Below, piece after piece: positions 35,321 through 46,374 of a stretch of DNA of 64,000 bases (position 1 is its first letter; the number at the start of each line of letters is the position of its first letter). The stretch spans positions 1 to 64,000 of the forward strand of contig JANQPP010000082.1 in NCBI GenBank assembly GCA_028289405.1, read 5' to 3'. The stretch is from Pirellulales bacterium (GTDB lineage: Bacteria; Planctomycetota; Planctomycetia; Pirellulales; JANQPP01). Below the pieces are notes generated by a model. It worked only from the letters and a program-made list of their open reading frames with translations. It was not told where the DNA came from and searched no databases. The translations under genes were made by a program, and so were the position numbers.

Positions 35321-36186
35321 GGGATTTGGTCCTCCAATGTGCCTTCGGAAAAGCTCGTGATATTGTCGTTATCTTCTCCGGTGGTGGCGTAGCCCATGGC
35401 GTCCGGATAGCCGCGGCGGACGCTCGTTTCCAGCGAACCGTACGAGCTGTCTTGGCCCGCGGAGATGATCTGATAGGTTTTGGGCTCCACGTATTCGCCG
35501 GTGAACTGCCCGTTCTCCGTCCGGGAATAGGGAATGGCGGCGGATTGCTTGTCGAAAGCGACATATTTGGGTGGATTGGCCACGGGAGCCGCGTCGTAGG
35601 AACGTGCATCGAAGTAGACGTAAGGCACGTTGCTGTTCGGAGGCAGATACTCGTACCAACCGTCACCGTCTTGATCGACCAGGCGTGTTTGAACGAAATC
35701 AAACTTTGGCTTCGTCCATCCGCCGGAGTTGATCAACTGAGGATCGATGGGTAGCGCGACAAAAGGATTGCTCGGATCCGCGCGAAATCCGAGCAACTTC
35801 GAGGAACTGGTGCCGGGCGGAGCCGAGTAGCCCCCCAGCCAAAAGACGAGCGCCTCGGCGGGGTCCAACCCACGTTCCGGACGATTCGAGATGTGGTTGG
35901 GCGGAAAGCTGCCCACATAGCGGGGAAACGCCTTGGCCAAATGCCGCTGGGCGGCGGGCCGATTCGTGAAATCGGGTGGAAAGGAACCGCCAACGTCGGC
36001 TTGGTACGAAGCCAGCGCGGTTTGAAGCTGCTGGATTTCCAGGGCGATTTGGGCATCTTTCATGCGGCCCACGGCGAGATAGACTCCCCCCACGGTCAGC
36101 GCCACGAGCATGGTGATAATCGTAATCACCGTCAGGACCTCCACGAGGGAGAAGCCTCGGCGAGTTGTTGGGATCTTGCGAATCAT
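35317..36186 (-). CDS. GspG-like major pseudopilin candidate
   Basis: A 289-residue prepilin-like protein: leader MIRKIPTTRRG, then FSLVEVLTVITIITMLVALT, +5 Glu present. The helix continues with QLQTALASYQADVGGSFPPDF, close to the GspG/type II pseudopilin element in which the N-terminal helix leads into 'ALdxYkxdnGxyP'. The globular part contains VDQDGDGWYEYL, a possible calcium loop. It is the first pseudopilin after PilC and the best candidate for the main fibre subunit, though it is twice the size of GspG. The next gene overlaps it by 4 bases. Confidence 0.9.
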   Translation of the reverse strand: MIRKIPTTRRGFSLVEVLTVITIITMLVALTVGGVYLAVGRMKDAQIALEIQQLQTALASYQADVGGSFPPDFTNRPAAQRHLAKAFPRYVGSFPPNHISNRPERGLDPAEALVFWLGGYSAPPGTSSSKLLGFRADPSNPFVALPIDPQLINSGGWTKPKFDFVQTRLVDQDGDGWYEYLPPNSNVPYVYFDARSYDAAPVANPPKYVAFDKQSAAIPYSRTENGQFTGEYVEPKTYQIISAGQDSSYGSLETSVRRGYPDAMGYATTGEDNDNITSFSEGTLEDQIP

Positions 36187-36306
36187 CGCGCGTGTTCTCC
36201 TTCACCACAGCCCCTGTGGACGGTTTTGTGCGAGCCAACCCCTCGTCCGGGGGTGCACCCGATCACTGCATAAACTAGCCACGCCCTGACCACGGAAGAT
36301 CGAGCG

Positions 36307-37632
36307 TTACGTCAAGTTTTGAATCAAGCTCACCAAAGGGACGAAGAGGGCAATGACGATAAAGCCGACCGCGCCGCCGAGCACGATGATCATCAAAGGT
36401 TCCATCAAGCTCATGAGGCTTTCGGTCAAGACGGCGACCTCTTCATCGTAGGTATCGGCGACTTTGTAGAGCATCGTGTCCAATTCGCCCGTTTCTTCAC
36501 CGACATCCACCATGTTCACGACCAAATCGTCGATAATGCGGTGATTGAGTTTCAGCATGTAAACCAGCACGCCCACCACGGGGATGAACATGAAAAAGAA
36601 GAATGCCGTGACAGGATGAAATTTTGGTTTGGCGTTTTCCTTCATGGGGACGGCGATCGTTTCCCCCTCTCGGATCGACTCGGAAATCTTGCCGAAGATC
36701 TGCTCGAAAATGGCGTTGCCGCTGGTTTCCTTGGTAATGTTAAGTGCTTCTAGAATCGGCACGCCGCTAGAAACCAAGGTGCCCAACGTCCGGGTCGTGC
36801 GGGCCATGATGTTCTTTTCCACCAATTGGCCGAAAATCGGAATCTTCAGCGTGAACAGATCCCAGCCCATGCGGCCTGCCTTGAATCGTCGTACGAATTT
36901 AATGAAGAGCCATACGCCCACCGGAATACCTGGAATCAGGTACCAATAGTTGACGGCGGCATAAGAGATATTTACCAACATCACCGTCATCGGGGGCAAC
37001 TCGACATCCATGTCATCGAAAATCTTGATAAAGGCCGGCACGATTTTGATCATGATGAAGGTCAAAATACCGACCGCCACGGAGATCACGACGACAGGGT
37101 AAACGAGTGCTCCCTTGATCTTCCGTTTGAGGTGTTCCGAACGCTCCTTGAATTCGGCCAGACGGCGCAGGATGACTTCCAGGGCACCACCCGCCTCGCC
37201 CGCCTTGATCATGTTGATGTACAACCGGTCGAACGCCTTGGGGCTTTTGGCCATGGCCTCGGAAAGCGTGGCCCCGCCTTCGATCTCCTCGCAGACGTCC
37301 ATGAGGGAGTTCTTGAAACGACCTGGTTTGCTCTGGGCTTCCAACACCCGGAGGCTGCGGAGGATCGGCAGTCCCGCGTCTTGCAGAATGGACAATTGCC
37401 GCGTGAACGTGGTGACGATCTTCGCCTTGACGCCACCGATGGCGAAGGTCCGGCCACGCTTCGATTTTTTGGCCCCTTCGGCCGCTTTTCGGCCTTTTTT
37501 GACGGAGATCTTCGTGACGAAGTATCCCATCTGCCGGATAGTCGCCTGCGCCTCTTCTTCACTGGGGGCGTCGATGACGTCCTTGATCTCCTGCCCCGTC
37601 GAATCCATTGCTTCAAATTGGAAGACTGGCAT
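36307..37632 (-). CDS. pilC: PilC/GspF inner-membrane platform protein
   Basis: A 441-residue GspF/PilC-family polytopic protein. After a cytoplasmic N-terminal part that contains FEAMDSTGQEI come two homologous GspF domains (about residues 70-195 and 270-400), each with a membrane helix pair: VVISVAVGILTFIMIKIVPAF in the first and PLMIIVLGGAVGFIVIALFV at the end of the second. The platform protein couples the ATPase to pseudopilin extrusion. A basic GRKAAEGAKKSKRGRTFA linker lies near residue 45. It sits 120 bases before the first pseudopilin and 185 after the PilB/GspE gene, in keeping with a single operon. Confidence 0.95.
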   Translation of the reverse strand: MPVFQFEAMDSTGQEIKDVIDAPSEEEAQATIRQMGYFVTKISVKKGRKAAEGAKKSKRGRTFAIGGVKAKIVTTFTRQLSILQDAGLPILRSLRVLEAQSKPGRFKNSLMDVCEEIEGGATLSEAMAKSPKAFDRLYINMIKAGEAGGALEVILRRLAEFKERSEHLKRKIKGALVYPVVVISVAVGILTFIMIKIVPAFIKIFDDMDVELPPMTVMLVNISYAAVNYWYLIPGIPVGVWLFIKFVRRFKAGRMGWDLFTLKIPIFGQLVEKNIMARTTRTLGTLVSSGVPILEALNITKETSGNAIFEQIFGKISESIREGETIAVPMKENAKPKFHPVTAFFFFMFIPVVGVLVYMLKLNHRIIDDLVVNMVDVGEETGELDTMLYKVADTYDEEVAVLTESLMSLMEPLMIIVLGGAVGFIVIALFVPLVSLIQNLT

Positions 37633-37817
37633 GACTACATCCCCATGGATCGAGGCTTTCCAACATCGCCGCCGTGCGGCCGATGTTCGCTAACCTCCGC
37701 GTCCGGATTCCCTACTTGTGGTGAATGATGACTGAATGTTTCACGTATTCGACTTCGCCGTCTTGACGGTGCCGCCAATTCCTCACGGACGGAAATACAA
37801 AAATACTTCGTGCGCGG

Positions 37818-39530
37818 TTATGCTTCCAAAATGGTCTCACGAATGACTTCGTCCAACGTGGTCGTGCCGGAGGAGGCGGCTCCCAGCCCGGCGTCCCGTA
37901 GCGTGACCATACCGTAACTTTGTGCCCGGTCCCGCAGTTCGTCCGTGGAACCTTTGCTGGCCACCATGTCCCGCAAATCGTCGTTCATGATCATGAGTTC
38001 AAACAGGCCGACGCGGCCTTTGTAGCCGGTGTGGTTGCAGGCATCGCAACCCGCGCCCCGGTAATATTTTTTCCCCTCGATGTCTTGGTGGGTCCAACCC
38101 AGGTCCGCCATTTGCTCCGCGGTTGGAGGCACTTCCTCCTTGCACTGCGTGCAAATCCGCCGCACAAGCCGCTGTGCCAGGATCGCCTCCACCGTCGCCG
38201 TGATCAGAAACGGCGGGATGCCCATGTCGCGGAGCCGCGTGATGGTGCTGGGCGCGTCGTTCGTGTGCAAGGTGCTAAACACCATGTGCCCGGTGAGGGA
38301 GGACTGCACGGCGATTTCCGCCGTCTCCAGGTCGCGGATTTCACCCACCAGAATTTTGTCGGGATCTTGCCGCAAGATGGCCCGCAGGCAGGCGGCGAAA
38401 GTGACGCCGATCGAGGAGTCGATCGGGATCTGAATGATGCCATCAATATCGTACTCGACGGGATCCTCGGTCGTGATCAGTTTTTCGTCGATGGAGTTGA
38501 GTTCGCTCAACGCGGAGTAGAGCGTGGTTGTCTTGCCTGACCCGGTGGGGCCAGTAACCAACACGATTCCGTTCGGCTTGTGGATCACGCTCCGAAACTT
38601 TTTGAGCGTCGGAGAATCCATGCCCACCTTGTTCAAATCCAACGACACCACGGAACGGTCCAGCACCCGCATGACGACGCTTTCACCGAACATCGTGGGC
38701 AAGACGCTGACCCGCAGATCGACGGGGTGCCCTCCCACCGAAAGCTCAATCCGGCCATCTTGCGGCAAGCGTCTTTCGGCGATATCCAGGTCGGCCATGA
38801 CCTTAATACGCGTGGTAATCGCGAAAGCCAGGTGCCTTGGCGGCGGAACCATTTCATACAGCACGCCATCCGCCTTGATACGGATTTTGAATTCGTCCTC
38901 GAACGGTTCGAAGTGCAAGTCGCTGGCATGGTCACGGATCGCCAGCAGGAGCACCATGTTCAGCAGCTTCCGCACCGGCGCGCTGTCCGCGAGGGCCTCC
39001 ACGCTCGTCAAATCGATGGGGCCTTCTTGATCGATGGCCTCGGCCGCCTTGGCCAATTCCTCGTCCTCTTCCATGTCGGAGACGAGACTCTCCACGCTCT
39101 CGTTATCCGCCGCGTAATAGCGGTCCAAAGCTTGCAGGATTTCTCGCTCCGACGACACGACGACGCGGATTTCGTATCCCAAGAAGGTCCGCAATTCGTC
39201 CAAAGTGGAGAGATTTTGCGGATCGCACATGGCGATCGTCAACGTATTGTCCCGAAAGCTCACCGGAATGATCTTGTAGAGCTGCGCCATCGGTTCGGTC
39301 ACGTAGGCCAGCACCTCCTCGGGAACCACCACGTCCGAAAGCTGAATGACCTGCAAACCCATCTGCTCGGCCAACGCCTGGGCAAGCTGATCGTCGGTGA
39401 TCAGCGTCAATTCCTCGGCGATCTTGCCCAGCAATTCCCCGGGCCGCTGTTCCTGCTCCTCGAGCAGCATTTCCAATTGATATTCGTCAATGAACCCGAG
39501 ATCGACGAAAATCTGGCCGATGCGACGCAT
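37818..39530 (-). CDS. pilB: PilB/GspE-type assembly ATPase, second copy
   Basis: A 570-residue hexameric secretion ATPase. The N-terminal MshEN-type domain starts RRIGQIFVDLGFIDEYQLEM, closely matching the cyclic-di-GMP-binding pattern. The ATPase half has Walker A GPTGSGKTTTLY, the Asp box, Walker B KILVGEIRD, a His box TLHTNDAPSTITRL and the four-cysteine zinc site CTQC...CDAC. It lies 88 bases before pilT on the opposite side of transcription order: pilT precedes it. It ends 185 bases before pilC. The presence of another PilB-like gene at 41.3 kb means one of them may power a different subset of pseudopilins. Confidence 0.95.
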   Translation of the reverse strand: MRRIGQIFVDLGFIDEYQLEMLLEEQEQRPGELLGKIAEELTLITDDQLAQALAEQMGLQVIQLSDVVVPEEVLAYVTEPMAQLYKIIPVSFRDNTLTIAMCDPQNLSTLDELRTFLGYEIRVVVSSEREILQALDRYYAADNESVESLVSDMEEDEELAKAAEAIDQEGPIDLTSVEALADSAPVRKLLNMVLLLAIRDHASDLHFEPFEDEFKIRIKADGVLYEMVPPPRHLAFAITTRIKVMADLDIAERRLPQDGRIELSVGGHPVDLRVSVLPTMFGESVVMRVLDRSVVSLDLNKVGMDSPTLKKFRSVIHKPNGIVLVTGPTGSGKTTTLYSALSELNSIDEKLITTEDPVEYDIDGIIQIPIDSSIGVTFAACLRAILRQDPDKILVGEIRDLETAEIAVQSSLTGHMVFSTLHTNDAPSTITRLRDMGIPPFLITATVEAILAQRLVRRICTQCKEEVPPTAEQMADLGWTHQDIEGKKYYRGAGCDACNHTGYKGRVGLFELMIMNDDLRDMVASKGSTDELRDRAQSYGMVTLRDAGLGAASSGTTTLDEVIRETILEA

Positions 39531-39618
39531 GAGAAGTGACTACCTATTGCTATTAAATTCGTTGACCGAACATCAATCGCCTGCCATATGCGGCCCCCAA
39601 GGGCCATGCTGCTTCGCC

Positions 39619-40734
<1,116 letters not shown>

Positions 40735-41307
40735 ACGGCGTTCCCTTCTCTGATTTCCCTGACTATCTCTCTAGATGGAGATGCTCAAACCGAGCATTGG
40801 GTGAAATGGATAATTTGGTGAACTTTCAGTTAAGCGGCACTCAAGTGCTCTATAGCGTTGGCAAACCAACAAACTCGGATCCACTTCCAATATGTTCGTC
40901 CAAGATGAGAATGCGAACGTGGTAATCGCCACAATGTACCGCAGGTCCGCTTTGAAATTGTCACGAACGTGAATGCTGAATTGTCGAGGCATTTCCACCG
41001 TCAAAAAAACGGATAACGATGATAAGGTTTTTGATGCCTCGCCCTCTGATTATTCTCACTTGCTGCATTTCTCGCAAGAAAATCACTAGATATTGTTCGA
41101 CTCGCACGGGACTTTGTCAGGGTTTTACTCTTCCACGACCCCAAAGCTCTTCAAAACTCAAATCCCGCACAATCTGCAATCCAAGTAGTAGCTTACGCAC
41201 TGAATGACGGCTTTGAAGTACATTTGACAAAGGGCCTTGGAACCTCATCGCCGAGTGTCTTTAATCCGCAAAAGTCGATCCGCAATGTGCTGCGGCACGG
41301 GCTGCGG
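40735..41307. other. AT-rich gap inside the pilus-like locus
   Basis: 573 bases with no supported gene between the first PilB-like gene and pilT, clearly more AT-rich than its surroundings. A minus-strand frame of 77 codons at 40771-41004 has no motif, and two plus-strand frames of about 60 codons are probably chance. It may contain a promoter for pilT and the ATPase/PilC/pseudopilin genes. No terminator with a T-run and no repeat was seen. Confidence 0.45.
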
Positions 41308-43014
41308 TTAGCTCTTCTTGGCCACGCGGAAGATCTCTTCCAGCGTGGTGGCTCCGGCCATCGCCTTGCGGATTCCATCGTCGTAAAGCGTTGCCATTCC
41401 TTGTGATATGGCAGATTTTCGGATTTCCTGGGTTGGCTTGCCCGCGAAGGTCATCTCCCGAATCTTGGATGTCATGAGCATCAGCTCGAAAATGCCTTGG
41501 CGTCCTTTGTAGCCGCTGCGATTGCAGAATCCGCAGCCCCGGCCTTTCATGAACGTGGCGTCCTTGACCATCTCTGCCGAGAGTCCAGCGGACTCTAAAA
41601 TAGCTTGGCTAGGTGTGTACGGCTGCTTGCATTTTGGGCAATTTAGGCGAATCAGGCGCTGGGCCAGGACCGCGATCACGCTGCTGGCGACAAGATAGGC
41701 GGGCACTCCCATGTCCACCATGCGTGTAATAGCACCGGGCGCATCGTTCGTGTGGAGTGTACTGAAAACCAAGTGTCCAGTTAAAGAAGCCTGGATTCCC
41801 ATGTGGGCTGTCTCGTCATCCCGCATTTCGCCCACGAGAATGATATTGGGTGCCTGACGCAACATGGCCCGAATGATTCGGGAAAAGTCGAGACCGATCT
41901 TATGCCGGACTTCGACTTGATTGATCCCCGCTAAATAATATTCCACTGGATCTTCGGCCGTGATGATTTTTACATCCGGGCGATTCAGCTCATTGAGTGC
42001 CGCGTACAAGGTCGTTGTCTTTCCGGAACCGGTCGGTCCCGTGACCAAAATAATGCCGTTGGGCCGACGAATCAGGTTTTTGAACTCCGCGAAATCCTTT
42101 TCGGACAACCCCAACTGCCGGACGCCGACGCTGATATTGTCCTTATCCAGCAGACGCATCACGCACGATTGTCCGTGGTTGGTAGGAATAATGCTCACGC
42201 GGAGGTCTAAGTCCTTGTCCCCCACAGTCACCTTAATTCGTCCATCCTGTGGGCGGCGGCGTTCGGCGATATCCATTTTGGAAAGAATCTTGATACGAGA
42301 GAGGATGGCTCCGAGCAGACGCCTAGGAGGGCTGTCCCTTTCGATGAGCACGCCATCAATGCGGTAGCGGACGCGAATCCGGTCCTCGAATGGTTCGACA
42401 TGGATGTCCGAAGCGCGAAGCTGGACTGCTTCGCTGATCAGTAGATGGACCAGGCGGACAATGGGCGCGCTGGATTCATCCACGATCTCCTCGTCACCGG
42501 CGCCCTCACTTTCTGTCTCCGTGAAGTCAATGGCCGTATCCGTGAACTCCTGGAGCATGGAGTCGGCACTTTCGCCCTCAATCTGCCCGTAATGGCGGTT
42601 AATGGCCTCCACGAGGCTGTCCTTGGGAGCCAGCGCGATCTCGATCCGCCGGTTCAAGATGAACCTTAGCTTGTCGATCGTATCTAAATCCAAGGGATCA
42701 CTTAGGATCACGCGCAGCGCGTCGTCTTCTTCCTCCAGCGGCAAGACCGTATTTTCACGAGCCACGGATTCGGGGACTTTTTCCACCACAGACGGCGGAA
42801 TCGTTACTTGCTTGAGGTCCACGCAGGGCAGGCCATGCTCCTCGGCGAGCGCTTCCATGACCTCCATGCCTGACGCATATTCCAGCTTGACCAACGTATC
42901 GCCGACACTTTCGCCCGTATCCCGCGCGACCCGTTCCGCTTCGGAGAGCTGATCGGTGCTAATGACGCCATTTCGAACCAGAATCCCAGCAAATCCGTCC
43001 ATTCCTGTGGCCAT
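41308..43014 (-). CDS. pilB: PilB/GspE-type assembly ATPase, first copy
   Basis: A 568-residue ATPase of the same family as the 37.8-kb copy but diverged. The N-terminal MshEN-like domain has GFAGILVRNGVISTDQLSEA; the ATPase domain has Walker A GPTGSGKTTTLY, Walker B NIILVGEMRDDETA, the STLHTNDAPGAITRM box and the zinc site CPKC...CGFC. A notably acidic linker (ESEGAGDEEIVDESS) lies near residue 170. ATG 43014 is preceded by GAGGAA at good spacing. It is the first gene of the minus-strand locus. Which copy works with the pseudopilins and which with another pilus cannot be told. Confidence 0.95.
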   Translation of the reverse strand: MATGMDGFAGILVRNGVISTDQLSEAERVARDTGESVGDTLVKLEYASGMEVMEALAEEHGLPCVDLKQVTIPPSVVEKVPESVARENTVLPLEEEDDALRVILSDPLDLDTIDKLRFILNRRIEIALAPKDSLVEAINRHYGQIEGESADSMLQEFTDTAIDFTETESEGAGDEEIVDESSAPIVRLVHLLISEAVQLRASDIHVEPFEDRIRVRYRIDGVLIERDSPPRRLLGAILSRIKILSKMDIAERRRPQDGRIKVTVGDKDLDLRVSIIPTNHGQSCVMRLLDKDNISVGVRQLGLSEKDFAEFKNLIRRPNGIILVTGPTGSGKTTTLYAALNELNRPDVKIITAEDPVEYYLAGINQVEVRHKIGLDFSRIIRAMLRQAPNIILVGEMRDDETAHMGIQASLTGHLVFSTLHTNDAPGAITRMVDMGVPAYLVASSVIAVLAQRLIRLNCPKCKQPYTPSQAILESAGLSAEMVKDATFMKGRGCGFCNRSGYKGRQGIFELMLMTSKIREMTFAGKPTQEIRKSAISQGMATLYDDGIRKAMAGATTLEEIFRVAKKS

Positions 43015-43533
43015 GTGAGGTTCCTCTTCTTACTTGCACGAACGGAAAGTCAAGTGTCTACCACGTGGGTTTCTGGCTCGGAGCCATTTCCAAGTGGATA
43101 TTGGTGCGGTGCGAATGCAATCCACGGATGGCATCGGAAGAACGTTCGGAAGCACCGGGGAAATCCACTCAAGATTAGATCGGGCATGGATTTCTGATCA
43201 AGATTCGCGGGGCTTCATATCGAAGCCTCCTAATTTGTCAGGTTAACGGCGTCTGACACGGATGTCAACGTTTTCGGATAACGCGAGCATTTCCTAATTC
43301 CAAGGGATAACCAGGGTTGGGTAAACCGGTCCCATGCATCGACATGCCAGGGACGCCCGGTAGGACGTGAGTTTTGCACCATACTTGGCGCATCGAGCGT
43401 GTCAACGACATCACTTTTCGCTGAGTGGTGGTCACGCTAATCTTTCTGTGACTCATCATCGGTATTTTGCCTTGAGGGAGGGGTGTTTGGCGGTTCCCCA
43501 CCGAATTGGCCGACCGACGCCCGTCGGCCGGGA
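43015..43533. other. Divergent region between the pilus-like locus and the Kef-type gene
   Basis: About 520 bases that must hold the promoter of the minus-strand ATPase operon and the plus-strand antiporter. Several plus-strand frames of under 75 codons are unconvincing. No hairpin or repeat of note was seen. A purine-rich GAGGGAGGGG stands at 43474-43483, directly before a GTG in frame with the antiporter. Confidence 0.4.
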
Positions 43534-45201
43534 ATGGAGTGTGCCTCTTTGGATCTGTGGCATCTTTTGTGGGAAATTGTTGTCCTATTGGGCGCTGCGC
43601 TGGTTGCCGGTGGACTGTGTTCACGATTCGGCCAAAGCCCTCTCGTCGGTTACCTCTTGGCTGGCATGCTGCTGGGAGGTCCCGGCAGTTTTCGTGTCGT
43701 TCATGCCGAGAAGGACATTGAAACCATCGCCGAATTGGGGGTTTCACTGCTCTTATTCAGCCTCGGATTGGAATTTTCGTGGACCCGGCTGGTTTCATTG
43801 GGCTCCTCGGCTCTCGGAAGCGGCGTCGTGCAAGTGTTGGCTACCGCCGGCTTGGGCACGGGAGTGGCGTTTTTGTTTCAATTGCCTCTCACCGAGGCCA
43901 TTGCTGTGGGAGCGATGGTTGCGCTCAGCAGCACGGCTGGCGTCTTGCGTGTGCTGATGGACCGCGCGGAAATTGACAGTCCCCATGGACGTCACGCCGT
44001 GGCCATTTTGTTAGTGCAAGATATGGCCGTGGTGCCGTTGGCGGTGCTGATGACGGTCCTCGCCGGTGAAGGTACGGTTGGCGCGGTGCTTTGGGACGTG
44101 GGCCGCATCGCGCTCTTGGCGCTAGGTTTGATCGTGGGGCTCTATCTGCTCCTGAACAAAATCGCGGTTCGGGCCTTGGGCCAATTGACGCTCGAACGCA
44201 ATCGGGAGCTCACCATTTTGCTAGCCGTGGTGACGGGGCTAGGAGCAGCCGTGGCGGCGCATCAGGTGGGAATTTCGCCCGCTTTAGGGGCCTTCGTTGC
44301 CGGCATGTTTTTGGGCAACTCTCCCTTCGCCACGCAGATCCGCGCGGATGTATCGTCGCTCCGCGTGGTGCTGCTGACACTCTTTTTCGGCGCGGCGGGC
44401 ATGGTGGCCGATCCCTTGTGGATTGCACGGCATTGGTATCTCGTGGCAGGCGTGACCGCCTTGATTTTGGCCTGCAAGGCCGCCCTGATTTGGACCATCC
44501 TGCGTCTCCAGGGCCGGCCCGATACCACGGCCATGGCGACCGGCGTTTGCCTGTCTCAAATCGGGGAGTTCGCCTTTGTGCTGGGCAGCGTGGGCCGGGA
44601 AGAGGGCGTGGTCTCCGAGGAAACACATCTAGTTGTGGTTTCCGCCGCGATCGCCTCGCTTTTCGCCACGCCGTACTTGATCGCCCTGGCACCCCGGATC
44701 GGGGCATGGTTCGGATTACTTCTGCGTCGCAAGCCACTGGCTCCGATTTCCCATAAGGATAGGAGCCAGGAAGATTCGCCGGAGATTGTGATTATCGGAT
44801 TCGGACCCGCGGGCCGAGCCGTGGCCGAAAATTTCCTCGGGCAAAATCGCTGCGTGCTCGTGCTCGACTTGAATCCCGAGGCCAAGCGCAGCGCGGAAGG
44901 GATGGGCTTCCACGGTGAAGTCGGAGACGCCAGACTGGCGGATGTTCTGGAACACATTCATTTGACGGCGGCACGGATCGTCGTGATCACGGTACCGCAT
45001 CACACGGCGGCGCTAACCATCCTGCACCATGTTCGGCGATTGGCTCCTCACGTAACCACGCTCGCGCGGTCGCGCTATCAGCGGCATACACATGAATTGC
45101 AAAACGCCGGCGCGAAAAATGTCATCGGTGATGAAGAAGAGGTGGCCCAGGCACTTTGCCGTGCCGTGCGGGCACACCTCGGTGATGAACCTTCTCCCTA
45201 G
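43534..45201 (+). CDS. Kef-type (CPA2) potassium/proton antiporter with TrkA-N domain
   Basis: A 555-residue membrane protein with about 12 helices of the CPA2 exchanger domain (WHLLWEIVVLLGAALVAGGL, ALGAFVAGMFLGNSPF, GVCLSQIGEFAFVLGSVG), then a soluble NAD-binding TrkA-N domain starting IVIIGFGPAGRAVAENF (about residue 417), ending near residue 550. It would exchange K+ or Na+ for protons under redox or nucleotide control. The start is uncertain: the frame is open to a GTG at 43483 that directly abuts GAGGGAGG, while ATG 43534 starts nearer the first helix. No partner KefF-type gene is adjacent. Confidence 0.9.
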   Translation: MECASLDLWHLLWEIVVLLGAALVAGGLCSRFGQSPLVGYLLAGMLLGGPGSFRVVHAEKDIETIAELGVSLLLFSLGLEFSWTRLVSLGSSALGSGVVQVLATAGLGTGVAFLFQLPLTEAIAVGAMVALSSTAGVLRVLMDRAEIDSPHGRHAVAILLVQDMAVVPLAVLMTVLAGEGTVGAVLWDVGRIALLALGLIVGLYLLLNKIAVRALGQLTLERNRELTILLAVVTGLGAAVAAHQVGISPALGAFVAGMFLGNSPFATQIRADVSSLRVVLLTLFFGAAGMVADPLWIARHWYLVAGVTALILACKAALIWTILRLQGRPDTTAMATGVCLSQIGEFAFVLGSVGREEGVVSEETHLVVVSAAIASLFATPYLIALAPRIGAWFGLLLRRKPLAPISHKDRSQEDSPEIVIIGFGPAGRAVAENFLGQNRCVLVLDLNPEAKRSAEGMGFHGEVGDARLADVLEHIHLTAARIVVITVPHHTAALTILHHVRRLAPHVTTLARSRYQRHTHELQNAGAKNVIGDEEEVAQALCRAVRAHLGDEPSP

Positions 45202-45257
45202 CGATTCTGTTTGAATAGTGATCGGCGAACCGGAAGGCACACCGAGCCAACTGGGAC

Positions 45258-46289
45258 TCAAAGATCGCCCGAGAATTTGAGCACCTTGCCAGGTTTTTCA
45301 TCATTTTCCGCCGTGCCGATGATCGTCACATACAGCGTGCCATCCGGCGCGAAGGCTAGCGAGGTAGGTTTGTCCAGGCCAGCGACCTTCACGGAATTTA
45401 CCGTCTGCTGTCCGTCTTCGCTCGATTGGTCTAGCCGGAACAGGCCACCTTGGGCCGTATCCATCCACGCGAAGTCGACGGCATACAGACGTTCATTGGA
45501 AGGGCTGTAGGCGAGGTCACAAATGTCGAATAGGCCCGTCTCGAAATTCGCCAGCATGCGGCCCGTGCGAGGGCCGTAAAAGGTCAGCAGGCTATCCTCG
45601 GGAACGGTAATCTCGCCCATTTGCCCGACCACGACATAATTCTCGTGGAAGGTGATCCCCACAGGAGCGTCGACGTTGGTGGCTTCCTTGGTCTTGATAA
45701 AGGGCTGCAAATCGCCAGGCTGATTATCTTGAAGATCGATTTTGTGCACCCAGCCCTTGGTGTCGTCTCCGTTGCTGGTGACGAAGATGGCATTGGGCGA
45801 AACGGCCAAGGCGTAAAAGTTGCCCTCTCCGATGACGCTTTCATCCCCAGGTCCGACAGGCCCGGCGGAAGCTTTCATGTCATCGGCGGTAATCGAATTT
45901 CCCCATTCGGGAACGGTGTAGAACCGCACGATTTCTTGTCCGTCTTTTAGCCCGCCGCCACCCACCGCCAGCGTGTTCTGATCCAAGAATTTCAGACCCA
46001 ATGGACCGATGTCGTAGATGGGGCCTTTGCCGTAGATATCCTTGGGAAAGCCTGTCACGACTTCATCCAGTTCGCCGGGATTCGCGGGATCGAACCGCAC
46101 GACGCGGCTCGCGGCGCTATCGGAAACAAAAACGTGCCCGGTGCCCGGCTGGACGGCGATGCCGCATGGGTTACTCAAACCGGATACGACTTCCTCGCCG
46201 CTGACGTCAGGAATTTCCGTTTCCACGGCGAAACAATTCACTCCCAGCAGACATAGCGTGGTGACGATCGTGCCTTTTAACCTCAACAT
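45258..46289 (-). CDS. Exported NHL/SMP-30-like beta-propeller protein
   Basis: A 343-residue secreted protein. The signal peptide MLRLKGTIVTTLCLLGVNCFA is followed by six or so NHL-like repeats: SGLSNPCGIAVQPGTGHVFV, LAYSPSNERLYAVDFAW and LDKPTSLAFAPDGTLYVTII. It resembles ScyD/ScyE or SMP-30-type propellers, which bind small molecules or act as lactonases; no catalytic residues are evident. The longer frame to 46352 was rejected because ATG 46289 begins the signal. It lies 85 bases after the di-haem peroxidase on the same strand, so the two are probably co-transcribed. Confidence 0.8.
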   Translation of the reverse strand: MLRLKGTIVTTLCLLGVNCFAVETEIPDVSGEEVVSGLSNPCGIAVQPGTGHVFVSDSAASRVVRFDPANPGELDEVVTGFPKDIYGKGPIYDIGPLGLKFLDQNTLAVGGGGLKDGQEIVRFYTVPEWGNSITADDMKASAGPVGPGDESVIGEGNFYALAVSPNAIFVTSNGDDTKGWVHKIDLQDNQPGDLQPFIKTKEATNVDAPVGITFHENYVVVGQMGEITVPEDSLLTFYGPRTGRMLANFETGLFDICDLAYSPSNERLYAVDFAWMDTAQGGLFRLDQSSEDGQQTVNSVKVAGLDKPTSLAFAPDGTLYVTIIGTAENDEKPGKVLKFSGDL

Positions 46290-46374
46290 GGGATCTTCCT
46301 CCGGAAGCGTGCAAGGGTTTTTGAATGGTGAATTGCATAAGCCGGGCAACAAACTTGCCTGCTGGGCAAGATGT

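Noticed and set aside
40771-41004. 77-codon frame in the AT-rich gap inside the pilus-like locus
   Set aside because: No motif, no ribosome site, and composition unlike neighbours; probably chance.
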